From Edaphobacter sp. (GTDB lineage: Bacteria > Acidobacteriota > Terriglobia > Terriglobales > Acidobacteriaceae): a stretch of DNA of 64,000 bases. This document shows, piece by piece, positions 38,545-47,992 of this stretch. The stretch lies in NCBI GenBank assembly GCA_025462755.1, contig JAOAPF010000172.1, positions 1-64,000 on the forward strand. The letters are read 5' to 3'. Each line of letters opens with the position of its first letter. The stretch's first letter is position 1. A program made the position numbers and the translations under genes. Below the pieces are notes generated by a model. It worked only from the letters and a program-made list of their open reading frames with translations, was not told the origin of the DNA and did no database searches.

Positions 38545-38650
38545 TGCCGAGGGCCGAGCGAAGTCCGAAGGACGAAGCGACTCACTTCTTCTTCGCCGTA
38601 GGCTCAGGCTTCAGCGCCCCTGCGACGCAAAATTTCAATCCATATACTGC
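38545..38650 (-). pseudogene. Second 3'-end fragment (...FCVAGALKPEPTAKKK*) with shared downstream flank
   Basis: gggccgagcgaagtccgaaggacgaagcgactcacttcttcttcgccgtaggctcaggcttcagcgcccc matches 35190-35260. Confidence 0.7.
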
Positions 38651-38810
38651 GCCCTAAAGTGCCAACGTACATTGCTGTGAGAATATGTGTCCAGCGGCGG
38701 AGCCTGCACCAGCAGCTGCTCCAGCCGATCGAACTAACGCTCCCCGCTCTCCAGTACCAGATCCACTCCACAGAGTCACACCGGGCCCAAACCGAACCTA
38801 AGGAGAGATC

Positions 38811-39004
38811 ATGCGCATACAACCCGTCCTCGCCGCCGCCATCCTCGCCACCAGCCTGATCGCCCAACGCTGACACCCTGTTTCGTCGAAGCAGGCACCT
38901 TGACTCTCGCCTCCTCCGCTCCGACCCCCGCGCCCGCATCCATAGCCCTCCTGGCCACCGGCCTGCTCGGAGCCGTCCACCTCACCGGTCGCCGACGCTC
39001 CTGA
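38811..39004 (+). pseudogene. Remnant of a PEP-CTERM sorted secreted protein
   Basis: Signal-like MRIQPVLAAAILATSLIAQR* followed in another frame by APTPAPASIALLATGLLGAVHLTGRRRS*. Confidence 0.7.
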
Positions 39005-39052
39005 AAGCCGCACAAATCTTCCAGCTAACCGGCAACCCACCTGGCCGAACCT

Positions 39053-39529
39053 CACTTCTTCTTCGCCGTAGGCCTAGGCTTCAGAACCCCGCATACGCAA
39101 AACTCAAATCCAGATACCTAGCCAGTTCCTTCGTCTTCCCCAGCAACCCATCCGGCACCACAACATATTCCTTCATCACCGCGCCATAAGCCTCCAGCAG
39201 CGTCGTCCCATACTTTTCAGAAACTTCGCGCGCTCCTCCTCCGACATCCGAATCCCCTGCCTCTCCGATCCCAACAGAATCGTGAACATATTCCTATTCA
39301 CCGCCGTGTACGGATTCGCATCGCCCTTCCGCTCAATCTCAGGCCGCGTCGCAATCAGCTTGTCATACAACGCCACCTTATCCGTCGCTCCCGCCGTCTT
39401 CGCAGCCGCCTTCTTATCCGTAGCCGGCTTCTCGTTCGTTTTTTTCTTCGTGGTCATCATCTGCCGCCTCCGCTGCGGTGTTCCTGACATCGCTAAAGAT
39501 TCAGAAACCTCAGCAAACTCGGATGTCAA
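39053..39529 (-). pseudogene. Frameshifted small protein gene (TfoX/Sxy-like suspected)
   Basis: MTTKKKTNEKPATDKKA...NRNMFTILLGSERQGIRMSEEERAKFLK then -1 frame KYGTTLLEAYGAVMKEYVVVPDGLLGKTKELARYLDLSFAYAGF. Confidence 0.7.
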
Positions 39530-39694
39530 GTTCCGAATCCCTCAAAACCCAGCCCGCAAAATCCCTAAACCACCCAAATGGAGCAACCTGCAAGCCAAAA
39601 TATATCCGCCCAATCTGGCATTTTAGTTACACCCAATGCGTTAAAATAGAAAGAGAAAAAAGCAAAGAGATCGCATCAACGAAGTCGAAAAACA

Positions 39695-39728
39695 GCGGCC
39701 CGGCCAAAAGCCGGGCCTTCGCTTTTTA
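39695..39728 (+). terminator. Rho-independent-type terminator
   Basis: GCGGCCCGGCcaaaaGCCGGGCCTTCGCTTTTT. Confidence 0.7.
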
Positions 39729-39962
39729 ACTGAGAAAGGAAGCGGACACGCAAATTCACTTGAGCGCAGCGCTCGGCCCCCGTTCGTCGTGGCGGGAGTC
39801 GTGCTTGCCGGCGGCGCCCCGTGCAGCTTGCATGCAGTCTGGTCCGCTTCCCGCCGGTTGAAGGGGATTCCAGTGCCTCCACTCTGGAGAGCGTATTCGG
39901 GTGGCGGTCTATTCGGAGATCTCAGGCCCAACGGTGTTTGTCGTAGCGGTTAAACTGTTGGG

Positions 39963-42455
39963 ATGCCGTTGTTTTGCGATGTCGCCCTGCCTGTGCCTCT
40001 GGACCAGACATTTACCTATGCGGTGAATGGGGTTGTTCCAGTGGTTGGGGCGCGGGTGCTGGTGCCGTTCAGCGGGCAGAAGCTGATGGGCGTGGTGGTG
40101 CGGGTGCACGAGGATCGGCCGGCGGAGGAGTTTGAGATCAAGCCGGTGCAGCAGGTGCTCGATGAGGCGGCGTTGCTGCCGGACGAGTTGATGAACCTGG
40201 CTGAGTGGATCGCTCAGTATTACGTTGCGCCGCTGGGTGAGGTGCTGCGGGGAATGTTGCCGCTGGCGGCGGAGGTGAAGCGGCATTTTTCTTATCGCAT
40301 CGCAGAGGCTGGGCGGAAGGTTCTGTATGAAGGTGCCGCGAAGGGCTCGTCGCGCCGGTCGAAGCTGACGGCTGAGGAACAGAACCGAGAGTATGCAGTG
40401 CTGAATTATCTCGAGGGTGGGGAGCAGGCAAAGATGTCGGCGCTGCGATCGGCTACAGGCGCGAATAAAGGTTTGCTCGAGGGGATGGTCAGGAAGAAGT
40501 GGCTGATGCGTGAGGCGTTGGCGGAGGAGCGCGATGCGAGACGGCTGGAGAAAGTGGCAGTGCTGGTGCCGGAGGCTCGACTGCCGAAGCTGAATGACAA
40601 CCAGACCGCGATTCTTGCGGAGTTAGCGGCTGTGGGTGGGCGAATGCGAGTGACTGATCTGCATATCGCGTCGACGGGGGCGGGGGTGCCGATGTCGACT
40701 CTCGGGACGCTGGTGAAGCGCGGGCTGGTGGCGATTGAAGAAGTGGCGGAGGAGTTTCATCTCGGTGGTGTTTCGGCGCAGGGGAAGAAGCATGCGCATG
40801 AGCACGCTCTGAATGAGGCGCAGATGGGCGCGTTGGGTACGATCGCGGCGGCGATGGATAAAGGCGGTTTCCGGCCGCATCTGCTGTATGGAATCACTGG
40901 GTCGGGCAAGACTACGGTTTATTTTGCGGCCATGCGCCGGGCTTTAGATGCTGGGAAGTCGGCGCTGCTGCTGGTTCCGGAGATTGGGCTGACGCCGGCG
41001 ATGGCAGCGCAGATGTACGCGGCGTTTGAAGGTGAAGTTGCGATGCTGCATTCGCAGTTGACCCCGGATGAGCGCGCGGAGCAGTGGCACAGAATTCGGC
41101 GGGGCGAGGCCAGGATTGTGGTCGGGACACGGTCGGCCGTATTTGCGCCGATGGTGAATCTGGGATTGATCATCGTCGATGAGGAGCACGATTCGAGTTA
41201 CAAGCAGGAAGAGACGCCGCGATATCACGGGCGTGATGTTGCAGTGGTGCGGGCGAAATTAAATGAGGCGGTCGTTGTGCTCGGGTCGGCGACGCCTTCG
41301 CTCGAGAGTTGGGCAAATGCAGACAAGGGACGGTATGTGCGTGTGGAGATGCGCGAACGCGTGATGGAGCGGCCGCTGCCAGCGGTGGAACTGGTGGATA
41401 TGCGTGCAGAGTTTCGCGAAACGGGGCAGGAACATATCTTTTCGAGGAAGCTGACTGAGGAGACCCAGCTTACGCTCGATCGCGGAGAGCAGGTGATTTT
41501 GCTGCTGAACCGGCGGGGGTATTCGACCGTAGTGATGTGCCGCAGCTGCGGAGAAAAGATCGAGTGCGAGAACTGCGCGATCTCAATGACGTATCACAAG
41601 AAGGTGAGCGACAACGATGCGATAGCGCAGCCAGGCCAGAGACTGGAGTGTCACTACTGCGGATTTCGACGCGCGGTGCCGAAGGTCTGTCCGAAGTGCG
41701 AGAGCGAGCATCTTTATTTCCTTGGGGCCGGGTCGCAGCAGGGCGAGGAGCGGCTGCAGGAGTTGTTTCCGGCGGCGCGGATTGGAAGGATGGATCGCGA
41801 TACTGTGCGCGGGCGCAGCGACATGGAGCGGCTCTTGGCCCGCTTGCACAGCGGAGAGATCAATCTGCTCGTCGGTACGCAGATGATTGCAAAGGGACAC
41901 GATATTCATGGCGTAACGCTTGTGGGCGTGGTGGGAGCGGACTTTCAACTCGGGCTGCCGGACTTTCGCGCGGCGGAGCGGGTGTTTCAGCTGCTGACGC
42001 AGGTGTCGGGCCGGGCAGGACGAGGGGATTTGCCAGGGAAGGTGCTGGTGCAGACCTATCATCCCGATCATTATGCGATTCAGCTTGCGGCGGCCCATGA
42101 CTATCCGGGGTTTGTGGCTAAGGAAATGAACTATCGGCGGTGGATGCACTATCCGCCGTTTGCCGTTCTGGCGAACGTGGTGATTCAAAGCGAGAAGTTG
42201 GAGGAAGCTACGGCTTGGGCGGGCACTTTAGGGGGATGGTTTCAACAGGCAAGGCCGGACAAGGTACGAGTGCTCGGGCCAGCGGCTGCTCCCATCGTGC
42301 GGCTCAAGCGAATTTATCGTTTCCACTTTGTGTTGAAGGCGGAGCGGCGGCAGGCGCTGGGGTCCACCCTGCGAGCCATGCTTGCCTACGCAGACACACA
42401 GGGTATCGCCCGCCGGAACCTGGTGGTCGACGTAGACGCTGTTCACTTAATGTGA
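39963..42455 (+). CDS. priA: Primosomal protein N' (replication restart helicase)
   Basis: GITGSGKTTVYF Walker A, DEEHDSSYKQEETPRYHGRD, zinc-binding CRSCGEKIECENC...CHYCGFRRAVPKVCPKC. Confidence 0.97.
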   Translation: MPLFCDVALPVPLDQTFTYAVNGVVPVVGARVLVPFSGQKLMGVVVRVHEDRPAEEFEIKPVQQVLDEAALLPDELMNLAEWIAQYYVAPLGEVLRGMLPLAAEVKRHFSYRIAEAGRKVLYEGAAKGSSRRSKLTAEEQNREYAVLNYLEGGEQAKMSALRSATGANKGLLEGMVRKKWLMREALAEERDARRLEKVAVLVPEARLPKLNDNQTAILAELAAVGGRMRVTDLHIASTGAGVPMSTLGTLVKRGLVAIEEVAEEFHLGGVSAQGKKHAHEHALNEAQMGALGTIAAAMDKGGFRPHLLYGITGSGKTTVYFAAMRRALDAGKSALLLVPEIGLTPAMAAQMYAAFEGEVAMLHSQLTPDERAEQWHRIRRGEARIVVGTRSAVFAPMVNLGLIIVDEEHDSSYKQEETPRYHGRDVAVVRAKLNEAVVVLGSATPSLESWANADKGRYVRVEMRERVMERPLPAVELVDMRAEFRETGQEHIFSRKLTEETQLTLDRGEQVILLLNRRGYSTVVMCRSCGEKIECENCAISMTYHKKVSDNDAIAQPGQRLECHYCGFRRAVPKVCPKCESEHLYFLGAGSQQGEERLQELFPAARIGRMDRDTVRGRSDMERLLARLHSGEINLLVGTQMIAKGHDIHGVTLVGVVGADFQLGLPDFRAAERVFQLLTQVSGRAGRGDLPGKVLVQTYHPDHYAIQLAAAHDYPGFVAKEMNYRRWMHYPPFAVLANVVIQSEKLEEATAWAGTLGGWFQQARPDKVRVLGPAAAPIVRLKRIYRFHFVLKAERRQALGSTLRAMLAYADTQGIARRNLVVDVDAVHLM

Positions 42456-42471
42456 GTGGCGCAGTAAGGAG

Positions 42472-42741
42472 CTAGTCGAGTAGATGGAGCTCTTTGCCGG
42501 GCTTGAAGCGGACTGCTTTGCCTGGAGCGATGGTGACTTCGGCACCTGTCCTGGGATTGCGGCCGATGCCCGTTTTACGCGGCTTGACGGTGAAGACACC
42601 GAAGCCGCGCAGTTCGATGCGGTCGCCCGCGATGAGGGTCTGCTTCATGCTGTCGAAGATCGCGTCTACCGCAGACTCTGCTTTGGTTCGTGGCAGTCCG
42701 GTACGCTCAACAACCCTTTGTATAAGATCCTGCTTAATCAT
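42472..42741 (-). CDS. HU/IHF-family DNA-binding protein
   Basis: RIELRGFGVFTVKPRKTGIGRNPRTGAEVTIAPGKAVRFKPGKEL. Confidence 0.95.
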   Translation of the reverse strand: MIKQDLIQRVVERTGLPRTKAESAVDAIFDSMKQTLIAGDRIELRGFGVFTVKPRKTGIGRNPRTGAEVTIAPGKAVRFKPGKELHLLD

Positions 42742-42967
42742 CTGGGCCGCCGTCCTTGGGCTGTAATTTTAGATTAATGTGGTACTGACCGGGTTTTAGT
42801 AACGTGATGTTAGAAAGTCAATGCAAGATTGTCAATGAAAGAACACTACCGTAAGATGAAGAATCTAATGAGGCAAGGATGCAGGGTTCCGAATCGCCCT
42901 TAAATCTACACCCTTCTGCCAGAATTAGAGACTGAATTGTTAATTACGAAGGGAAAAACAAACTTCT

Positions 42968-43522
42968 GTGGCTATTAAGAGCGACCGTTGGATTCGCCGG
43001 CAGGCGATGAACCACGGCATGATTTCACCGTTCAGCGAAAAACAGGTCCGGGAGGGCGTAATCTCCTATGGGCTTTCCTCCTATGGTTATGACCTCCGGG
43101 TCTCCGACGAGTTCAAGATCTTTACTAACGTCAACAGCGCCATCATCGACCCTAAAGCGTTCGATGAGCGATCGTTCGTAACGGTTGTGGCGGATAGCGT
43201 TATTGTGCCTCCCAACTCGTTTGCCCTGGCCCGATCTATCGAATACTTCAAAATTCCGCGAGACGTACTGACAATTTGCGTCGGGAAGTCGACATATGCG
43301 CGATGCGGCATCATTGTCAACGTGACGCCGTTTGAACCGGAGTGGGAGGGCTTCGTGACGCTCGAGATTTCGAACACGACGCCGCTGCCTGCCAAGGTCT
43401 ATGCCAATGAAGGGCTGTGTCAGATACTTTTCTTCCAGTCCGACGAAATGTGCGAGACCAGTTACGCCGATCGTAAGGGCAAGTACCAGAATCAGCAGGG
43501 AATTGTTCTGCCGAAGCTCTAG
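42968..43522 (+). CDS. dcd: dCTP deaminase (GTG start)
   Basis: [22 protein letters not shown]...[48 protein letters not shown]. Confidence 0.95.
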   Translation: MAIKSDRWIRRQAMNHGMISPFSEKQVREGVISYGLSSYGYDLRVSDEFKIFTNVNSAIIDPKAFDERSFVTVVADSVIVPPNSFALARSIEYFKIPRDVLTICVGKSTYARCGIIVNVTPFEPEWEGFVTLEISNTTPLPAKVYANEGLCQILFFQSDEMCETSYADRKGKYQNQQGIVLPKL

Positions 43523-43581
43523 TACTGGCACGGGCGATGTTCTCCGGAAGGCGCTAAAGTCGACCTGTTGAATGCAGGAAG

Positions 43582-44274
43582 GTGAGTAGAGAGGCTGCGC
43601 AGGCGATGATAGACAAGCCAGACAAGAAGTCTCAGGGAGCGGTGAAGCTGGGCCTGGTTGCTACGGACCCGTTGCGGATCCTTGGCTTGCAGACGATCTT
43701 TTTCGAGCAGGGGATACAAGGCGCGACGGTGGAGATTATTCCTCTGTCGGTGCCGGGGGCGCTGGACGCCTCAGGGGTTTCGCTGATCCTGATCGATAGC
43801 GCGTGCACCGACCACATCTTTGAGCTGCTGGCTACGTTTCGCCGCACGCGACCGCACCTGCGTCTGATCGTGCTTGGCCTGGAAGAGGACCACGAATACA
43901 TTCAGCGCATCATTGGAGCCGGAGCTAAGGGCTATCTGGCGCATACAGCAAGACCCAGCGAGGTTCGGCTAGCGATCGAAATCGTCCAGGACGGTTCGGC
44001 GTGGGCTCCGCGGAAGGTGCTGGCCAATCTGCTGGATGTCTCTTCAGCCGAGGAGAGGCGAGCTACGGTCGAGGAACCGAAGTTCACCGAGCGTGAGTCC
44101 GAAGTGCTGAGGCTGCTGGTCGACGGACATCCGAACCGGGTGATAGCCGGGGAACTCGGAATCGATCTCGCGACTGTGAAGAAGCATGTCGGTGCGCTGA
44201 TGCGGAAAGTTGGGGTGAAAAACCGCATCGCACTCTCGGTACAGGTGGTAAATCGAAAGCTGCTTCCGACCTAA
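43582..44274 (+). CDS. NarL/LuxR-type response regulator-like transcription factor
   Basis: C-terminal LuxR HTH: FTERESEVLRLLVDGHPNRVIAGELGIDLATVKKHVGALMRKVGVKNRIAL; N-terminal receiver-like. Confidence 0.9.
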   Translation: MSREAAQAMIDKPDKKSQGAVKLGLVATDPLRILGLQTIFFEQGIQGATVEIIPLSVPGALDASGVSLILIDSACTDHIFELLATFRRTRPHLRLIVLGLEEDHEYIQRIIGAGAKGYLAHTARPSEVRLAIEIVQDGSAWAPRKVLANLLDVSSAEERRATVEEPKFTERESEVLRLLVDGHPNRVIAGELGIDLATVKKHVGALMRKVGVKNRIALSVQVVNRKLLPT

Positions 44275-44421
44275 TTTCGATCGGGATTCAGGGCGAGATG
44301 GCGGTTTTTTTCTGTTTACCTTTTGGTTAACATAAAACACTCAAAGGTCTACCTACCTTCGTACCGTTGTGAGGCGGATTGATCTGAGGCAAAGTGAACT
44401 CAGCAACACAGACCTGGGAGA

Positions 44422-44480
44422 GGGGTTGTAGAGAGAGCGTCGGGTGACCCCGGCACTATCTCTACAACCCCCATTTTTTT
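44422..44480 (+). terminator. Strong terminator with 13-bp perfect outer stem and nested hairpin
   Basis: GGGGTTGTAGAGA...TCTCTACAACCCC then cATTTTTTT; inner CGGG-tga-CCCCG. Confidence 0.8.
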
Positions 44481-44629
44481 CCCCACGGAATTCCTACGGG
44501 TGATGTACGCTCATCACCGTAGTGGACAACCTCGCGTGCCGGTTCTCCATCACATATATTGTTGGAAATAGGCAGCTTTTTGAGCCCACTCCAAGAACTC
44601 GACTGTGGACGCGAAAGGTATAACGAAAA

Positions 44630-45340
44630 ATGATTAAGAGATTATCAGTGATTTTATGTGGTTTAGCCATGGCGGCCTCGTCCCTCTCTGCACATGCGGA
44701 TGACGACAAGGCCAAGATTGCGGAGCGGATGACGGCCGCAAGCGAGGTGATTGAGCAGATCATGGCGACCCCGGACAAGGCGATTCCGGGCAGCATTCTT
44801 GCTGGCGCCCACTGTGTCGTTGTGATTCCGAGCTACAAGAAGGGTGCCTTTGTAGTGGGCGCTCAGTACGGTCAGGGCGTCGCAACCTGCCGCACACCAA
44901 GCGGCAAATGGAGCGCACCGGTATGCGTCCAGCTCGCAGGTGGAAGCGTTGGATTTCAGATTGGCGGACAGGCGACCGATCTCGTGCTGATCGCCATGAA
45001 CCAGAAAGGACTTCAGGACATGCTGAAGAACAAGGTCAAGCTCGGTGCGGACGCAGCTGCCGCAGCCGGTCCGGTTGGGCGTAACGCACAGGCAGGAACG
45101 GACTGGAAGCTGAATGCGGAGTTTCTGAGCTATTCTCGGTCTAAGGGCCTGTTTGCCGGTATCGACCTGGATGGAACGGTTCTATCTCAAAACCAGGAAT
45201 GCACTCGAACACTCTATAGTGCGGATATTTCTTACAAGGCCATCCTCGACGGAAACACGCCGACCCCAACGGAGGCGCGTCCCTTTGTACGTACGGTTGC
45301 GAAGTACTTCGTCGCCGCAAAGGATGCAAAGGATAAGTAA
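44630..45340 (+). CDS. SYLF/Ysc84-domain lipid-binding secreted protein
   Basis: Signal peptide; IPGSILAGAHCVVVIPSYKKGAFVVGAQYGQGVATCRTPSGKWSAPVCVQLAGGSVGFQIGGQATDLVLI. Confidence 0.93.
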   Translation: MIKRLSVILCGLAMAASSLSAHADDDKAKIAERMTAASEVIEQIMATPDKAIPGSILAGAHCVVVIPSYKKGAFVVGAQYGQGVATCRTPSGKWSAPVCVQLAGGSVGFQIGGQATDLVLIAMNQKGLQDMLKNKVKLGADAAAAAGPVGRNAQAGTDWKLNAEFLSYSRSKGLFAGIDLDGTVLSQNQECTRTLYSADISYKAILDGNTPTPTEARPFVRTVAKYFVAAKDAKDK

Positions 45341-45360
45341 GGGCTGACGGATTCGACTGG

Positions 45361-45395
45361 AAGGGCGGCTACTTCAGCCGCCCTTTCTGTTTTTG
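45361..45395 (+). terminator. Rho-independent terminator after SYLF gene
   Basis: AAGGGCGGCTacttcAGCCGCCCTTTCTGTTTTT. Confidence 0.8.
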
Positions 45396-45428
45396 GGCGT
45401 GCTGGTTGGGAATCGGTAGACTAGAGGC

Positions 45429-46373
45429 TTGAGCGAAGTTGAACAGAAGACGTCGCCGCCGGAGAAGGTCAGCGCGCGCGAAGCCGTGGAGTTTGCGGTG
45501 GTCTGGCTGTTTGTTCATGGCGTTCGGCTGCTTCCCCGCAGCGTGGCGCGCGCAGTTGGGGCTGCGATTGGTGCGATCGCGTTTGGTGCATTGGGGCGGC
45601 TGCGGCGGGTGGGCATGCGCAATCTGGAGCTTGCGTTTCCGGAGATGACGGCCGCGGACCGCAAAGCGATTCTCCTGTCGGAGTATCGGAATCTGGGGTT
45701 CCTCCTAGCGGAGTTCTGCAAGATGCCCGGCTACACTCGGGCAGCGGCAAGCCGCTTTGTTCGATATGAGGGATTGGAAAATTACCTGGCGGCGCGCGAT
45801 CGGGGAAAGGGCGTTCTGGTTTTGACCGGCCATCTTGGGGCGTGGGAGCTCTCGAGCTTCTACCACTCGCTGGTGGGGATGCCGATGGGCATGGTGATAC
45901 GACGGCTCGACAATCCTCTGGTCGACGCGTTTGTGAACCGGATTCGCTGCCTGCATGGAAACCGCGTGATTCATAAGGATGATTTTGCGCGCGGGCTGAT
46001 TGCGTCGATGCGGGCGGGAGAGACAGTCGGGATTCTGATGGACACGAATATGACTCCGCCCCAAGGTGTGTTTGTTCCCTTTTTTGGAGTGCTCGCGTGT
46101 ACCGCATCTGGAATGGCCCGGATTGCGGCGAAGACCGGAGCAGCGGTGGTACCGGGGTTTCTGCTGTGGGAGGAAAGCGAGGGGAAGTATGTTCTGCACT
46201 TTGGTAAGGAGATTGACGTGATCCGAACCGGTGATACAGAACAGGATGCACTCGCAAACACTGCTTCGTTTACAGCGGCGATTGAACGATATATCCGGCA
46301 GTATCCTGAGCAATGGCTTTGGCTGCACAGGCGATGGAAGACGCGGCCTCCGGGCGAAGAGGGGATCTACTGA
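45429..46373 (+). CDS. Lysophospholipid acyltransferase (LpxL/HtrB family)
   Basis: [41 protein letters not shown]; ends ATGA with lpxD. Confidence 0.92.
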   Translation: MSEVEQKTSPPEKVSAREAVEFAVVWLFVHGVRLLPRSVARAVGAAIGAIAFGALGRLRRVGMRNLELAFPEMTAADRKAILLSEYRNLGFLLAEFCKMPGYTRAAASRFVRYEGLENYLAARDRGKGVLVLTGHLGAWELSSFYHSLVGMPMGMVIRRLDNPLVDAFVNRIRCLHGNRVIHKDDFARGLIASMRAGETVGILMDTNMTPPQGVFVPFFGVLACTASGMARIAAKTGAAVVPGFLLWEESEGKYVLHFGKEIDVIRTGDTEQDALANTASFTAAIERYIRQYPEQWLWLHRRWKTRPPGEEGIY

Positions 46374-47299
46374 TGGTGAAGATAGGCAAGGTTGCCGACT
46401 GGCTTGGGGTAAGCGCGCCGTTGCTGGATGAAGAGATCACGGAGGTGGCGAGCATCGAAAACGCAGGGCCGGGTTCCGTTGTGTTTGCCGTGGACAAAGA
46501 GGCGATGACGCGTGCGCTCAGGTCGAGGGCCGCGGCGATCCTCGCGAACACGAGCCTGGAGGATGGGGAGTTTCCGCTTGATCCGCGCGTGTTGTGGGTG
46601 GCGGATGCGCGCTATGCGTTCGCGGTGGTCGGGCAGCGGCTGCGAGGCCGAGGATTCAAGGCGGGCATCCACTCTTCCGCGGTGGTGGGCGAGAACATCA
46701 GGATTGGACAGGGGACCAGGATCGGCCCCGGCGTGGTGCTCGAGGATGGAGTAGTCGTCGGGAGCGACTGCAACCTTATGGCTCGGGTGGTGGTACATGC
46801 CCAGACGGTGCTGGGGAACCGCGTGGTGGTACAGGCGGGGGCGGTGCTTGGGTCTACCGGGTTCGGGTACGCGCGGAGTAAAGAGACCGGAGAGTATTTG
46901 ATCTTTCCGCAGCAGGGCCGACTGGTTGTGGAGGACGACGTTGAGATCGGGGCGAATACGACGATCGATCGCGGAGCTCTGGGCGAGACGAGGATCGGGC
47001 GGGGAACAAAGATCGACAATCTAGTCCATATTGGGCATAACTGCGTGATCGGAAAGAACGTGGTGATTGCCGCGCAGACGGGAATCTCCGGTTCGAGTGT
47101 AGTTGAGGACGGAGCGATTCTCGGCGGACAGGTGGGGATCGGCGAGCACGCGACGGTGGGCGCTGGAGTGATCCTTGGAGGCGGGGCCGGAGTGTTGAGC
47201 GGCAAGAAGATGCGCGGGCCTGGCGAGGTCTTCTGGGGTCGCCCTGCGAGACCTCTGAAGGAGTATTTGCGCGACCTGGCCCGGTTGAAGCAGCGCTGA
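46373..47299 (+). CDS. lpxD: UDP-3-O-acylglucosamine N-acyltransferase
   Basis: Left-handed beta-helix hexapeptide repeats; [34 protein letters not shown]. Confidence 0.95.
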   Translation: MVKIGKVADWLGVSAPLLDEEITEVASIENAGPGSVVFAVDKEAMTRALRSRAAAILANTSLEDGEFPLDPRVLWVADARYAFAVVGQRLRGRGFKAGIHSSAVVGENIRIGQGTRIGPGVVLEDGVVVGSDCNLMARVVVHAQTVLGNRVVVQAGAVLGSTGFGYARSKETGEYLIFPQQGRLVVEDDVEIGANTTIDRGALGETRIGRGTKIDNLVHIGHNCVIGKNVVIAAQTGISGSSVVEDGAILGGQVGIGEHATVGAGVILGGGAGVLSGKKMRGPGEVFWGRPARPLKEYLRDLARLKQR

Positions 47300-47365
47300 T
47301 CCGCTAAAATTGATCATGGATACTTCGGTCGATCTCCAGCTTTTGTGTGAATTGCGTGGCGGACG

Positions 47366-47992
47366 ATGGCGATTGTAGTGGTTGGCGGACACACGAGAAA
47401 TATCGGTAAGACCAGTGTCGTAGCCGGGCTCATCGCGGCGATGCCGGAGATGCGCTGGACGGCGTTCAAGGTGACGCAGTTTGGCCACGGAATGTGCTCG
47501 GCCAATGGCGAGCCATGTGACTGCGAGACCGCGGAGCATACCATCGCCGTTAGCGAGGAGCGTGCCGGAGGGGACAGCACGACCGATTCGGGACGGTATC
47601 TGGCGGCGGGGGCGGTGCGCTCGTTCTGGGTGAGGACGCGGCAAGGAGATCTTTCCCAGGCGATGCCACGAATTCGCAAGGAGATTGCGCGGGCGGAGAA
47701 TGTGGTGATTGAGTCAAACAGTATTCTGCGATTCCTGCGACCGGATTTATACCTGAGCGTGCTCGACCCGGAGACGGCGGATTTTAAGGAATCGGCAAAA
47801 TACTTTCTTGACCGCGCCGATGCAGTGCTGGTGGCTGAAGGGGAGCTGGGTCGTCCGGGGTGGAAGGGCGTTTCATTGAAGCTGGTCGAGGGAACGCCGG
47901 TTCTGGCGATGCGGCCTCCGGTGTACGTCACGGACGAAGTGATGGAGTTTGTTAGATCGCGACTGCGGGCTGGATCAGTTGTGCCAGCCTAG
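47366..47992 (+). CDS. P-loop protein of unknown function (MobB-like nucleotide-binding fold suspected)
   Basis: VVGGHTRNIGKTSVVAGLI (Walker A-like), internal CSANGEPCDCE, VVIESNSILRFLRPD. Confidence 0.7.
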   Translation: MAIVVVGGHTRNIGKTSVVAGLIAAMPEMRWTAFKVTQFGHGMCSANGEPCDCETAEHTIAVSEERAGGDSTTDSGRYLAAGAVRSFWVRTRQGDLSQAMPRIRKEIARAENVVIESNSILRFLRPDLYLSVLDPETADFKESAKYFLDRADAVLVAEGELGRPGWKGVSLKLVEGTPVLAMRPPVYVTDEVMEFVRSRLRAGSVVPA

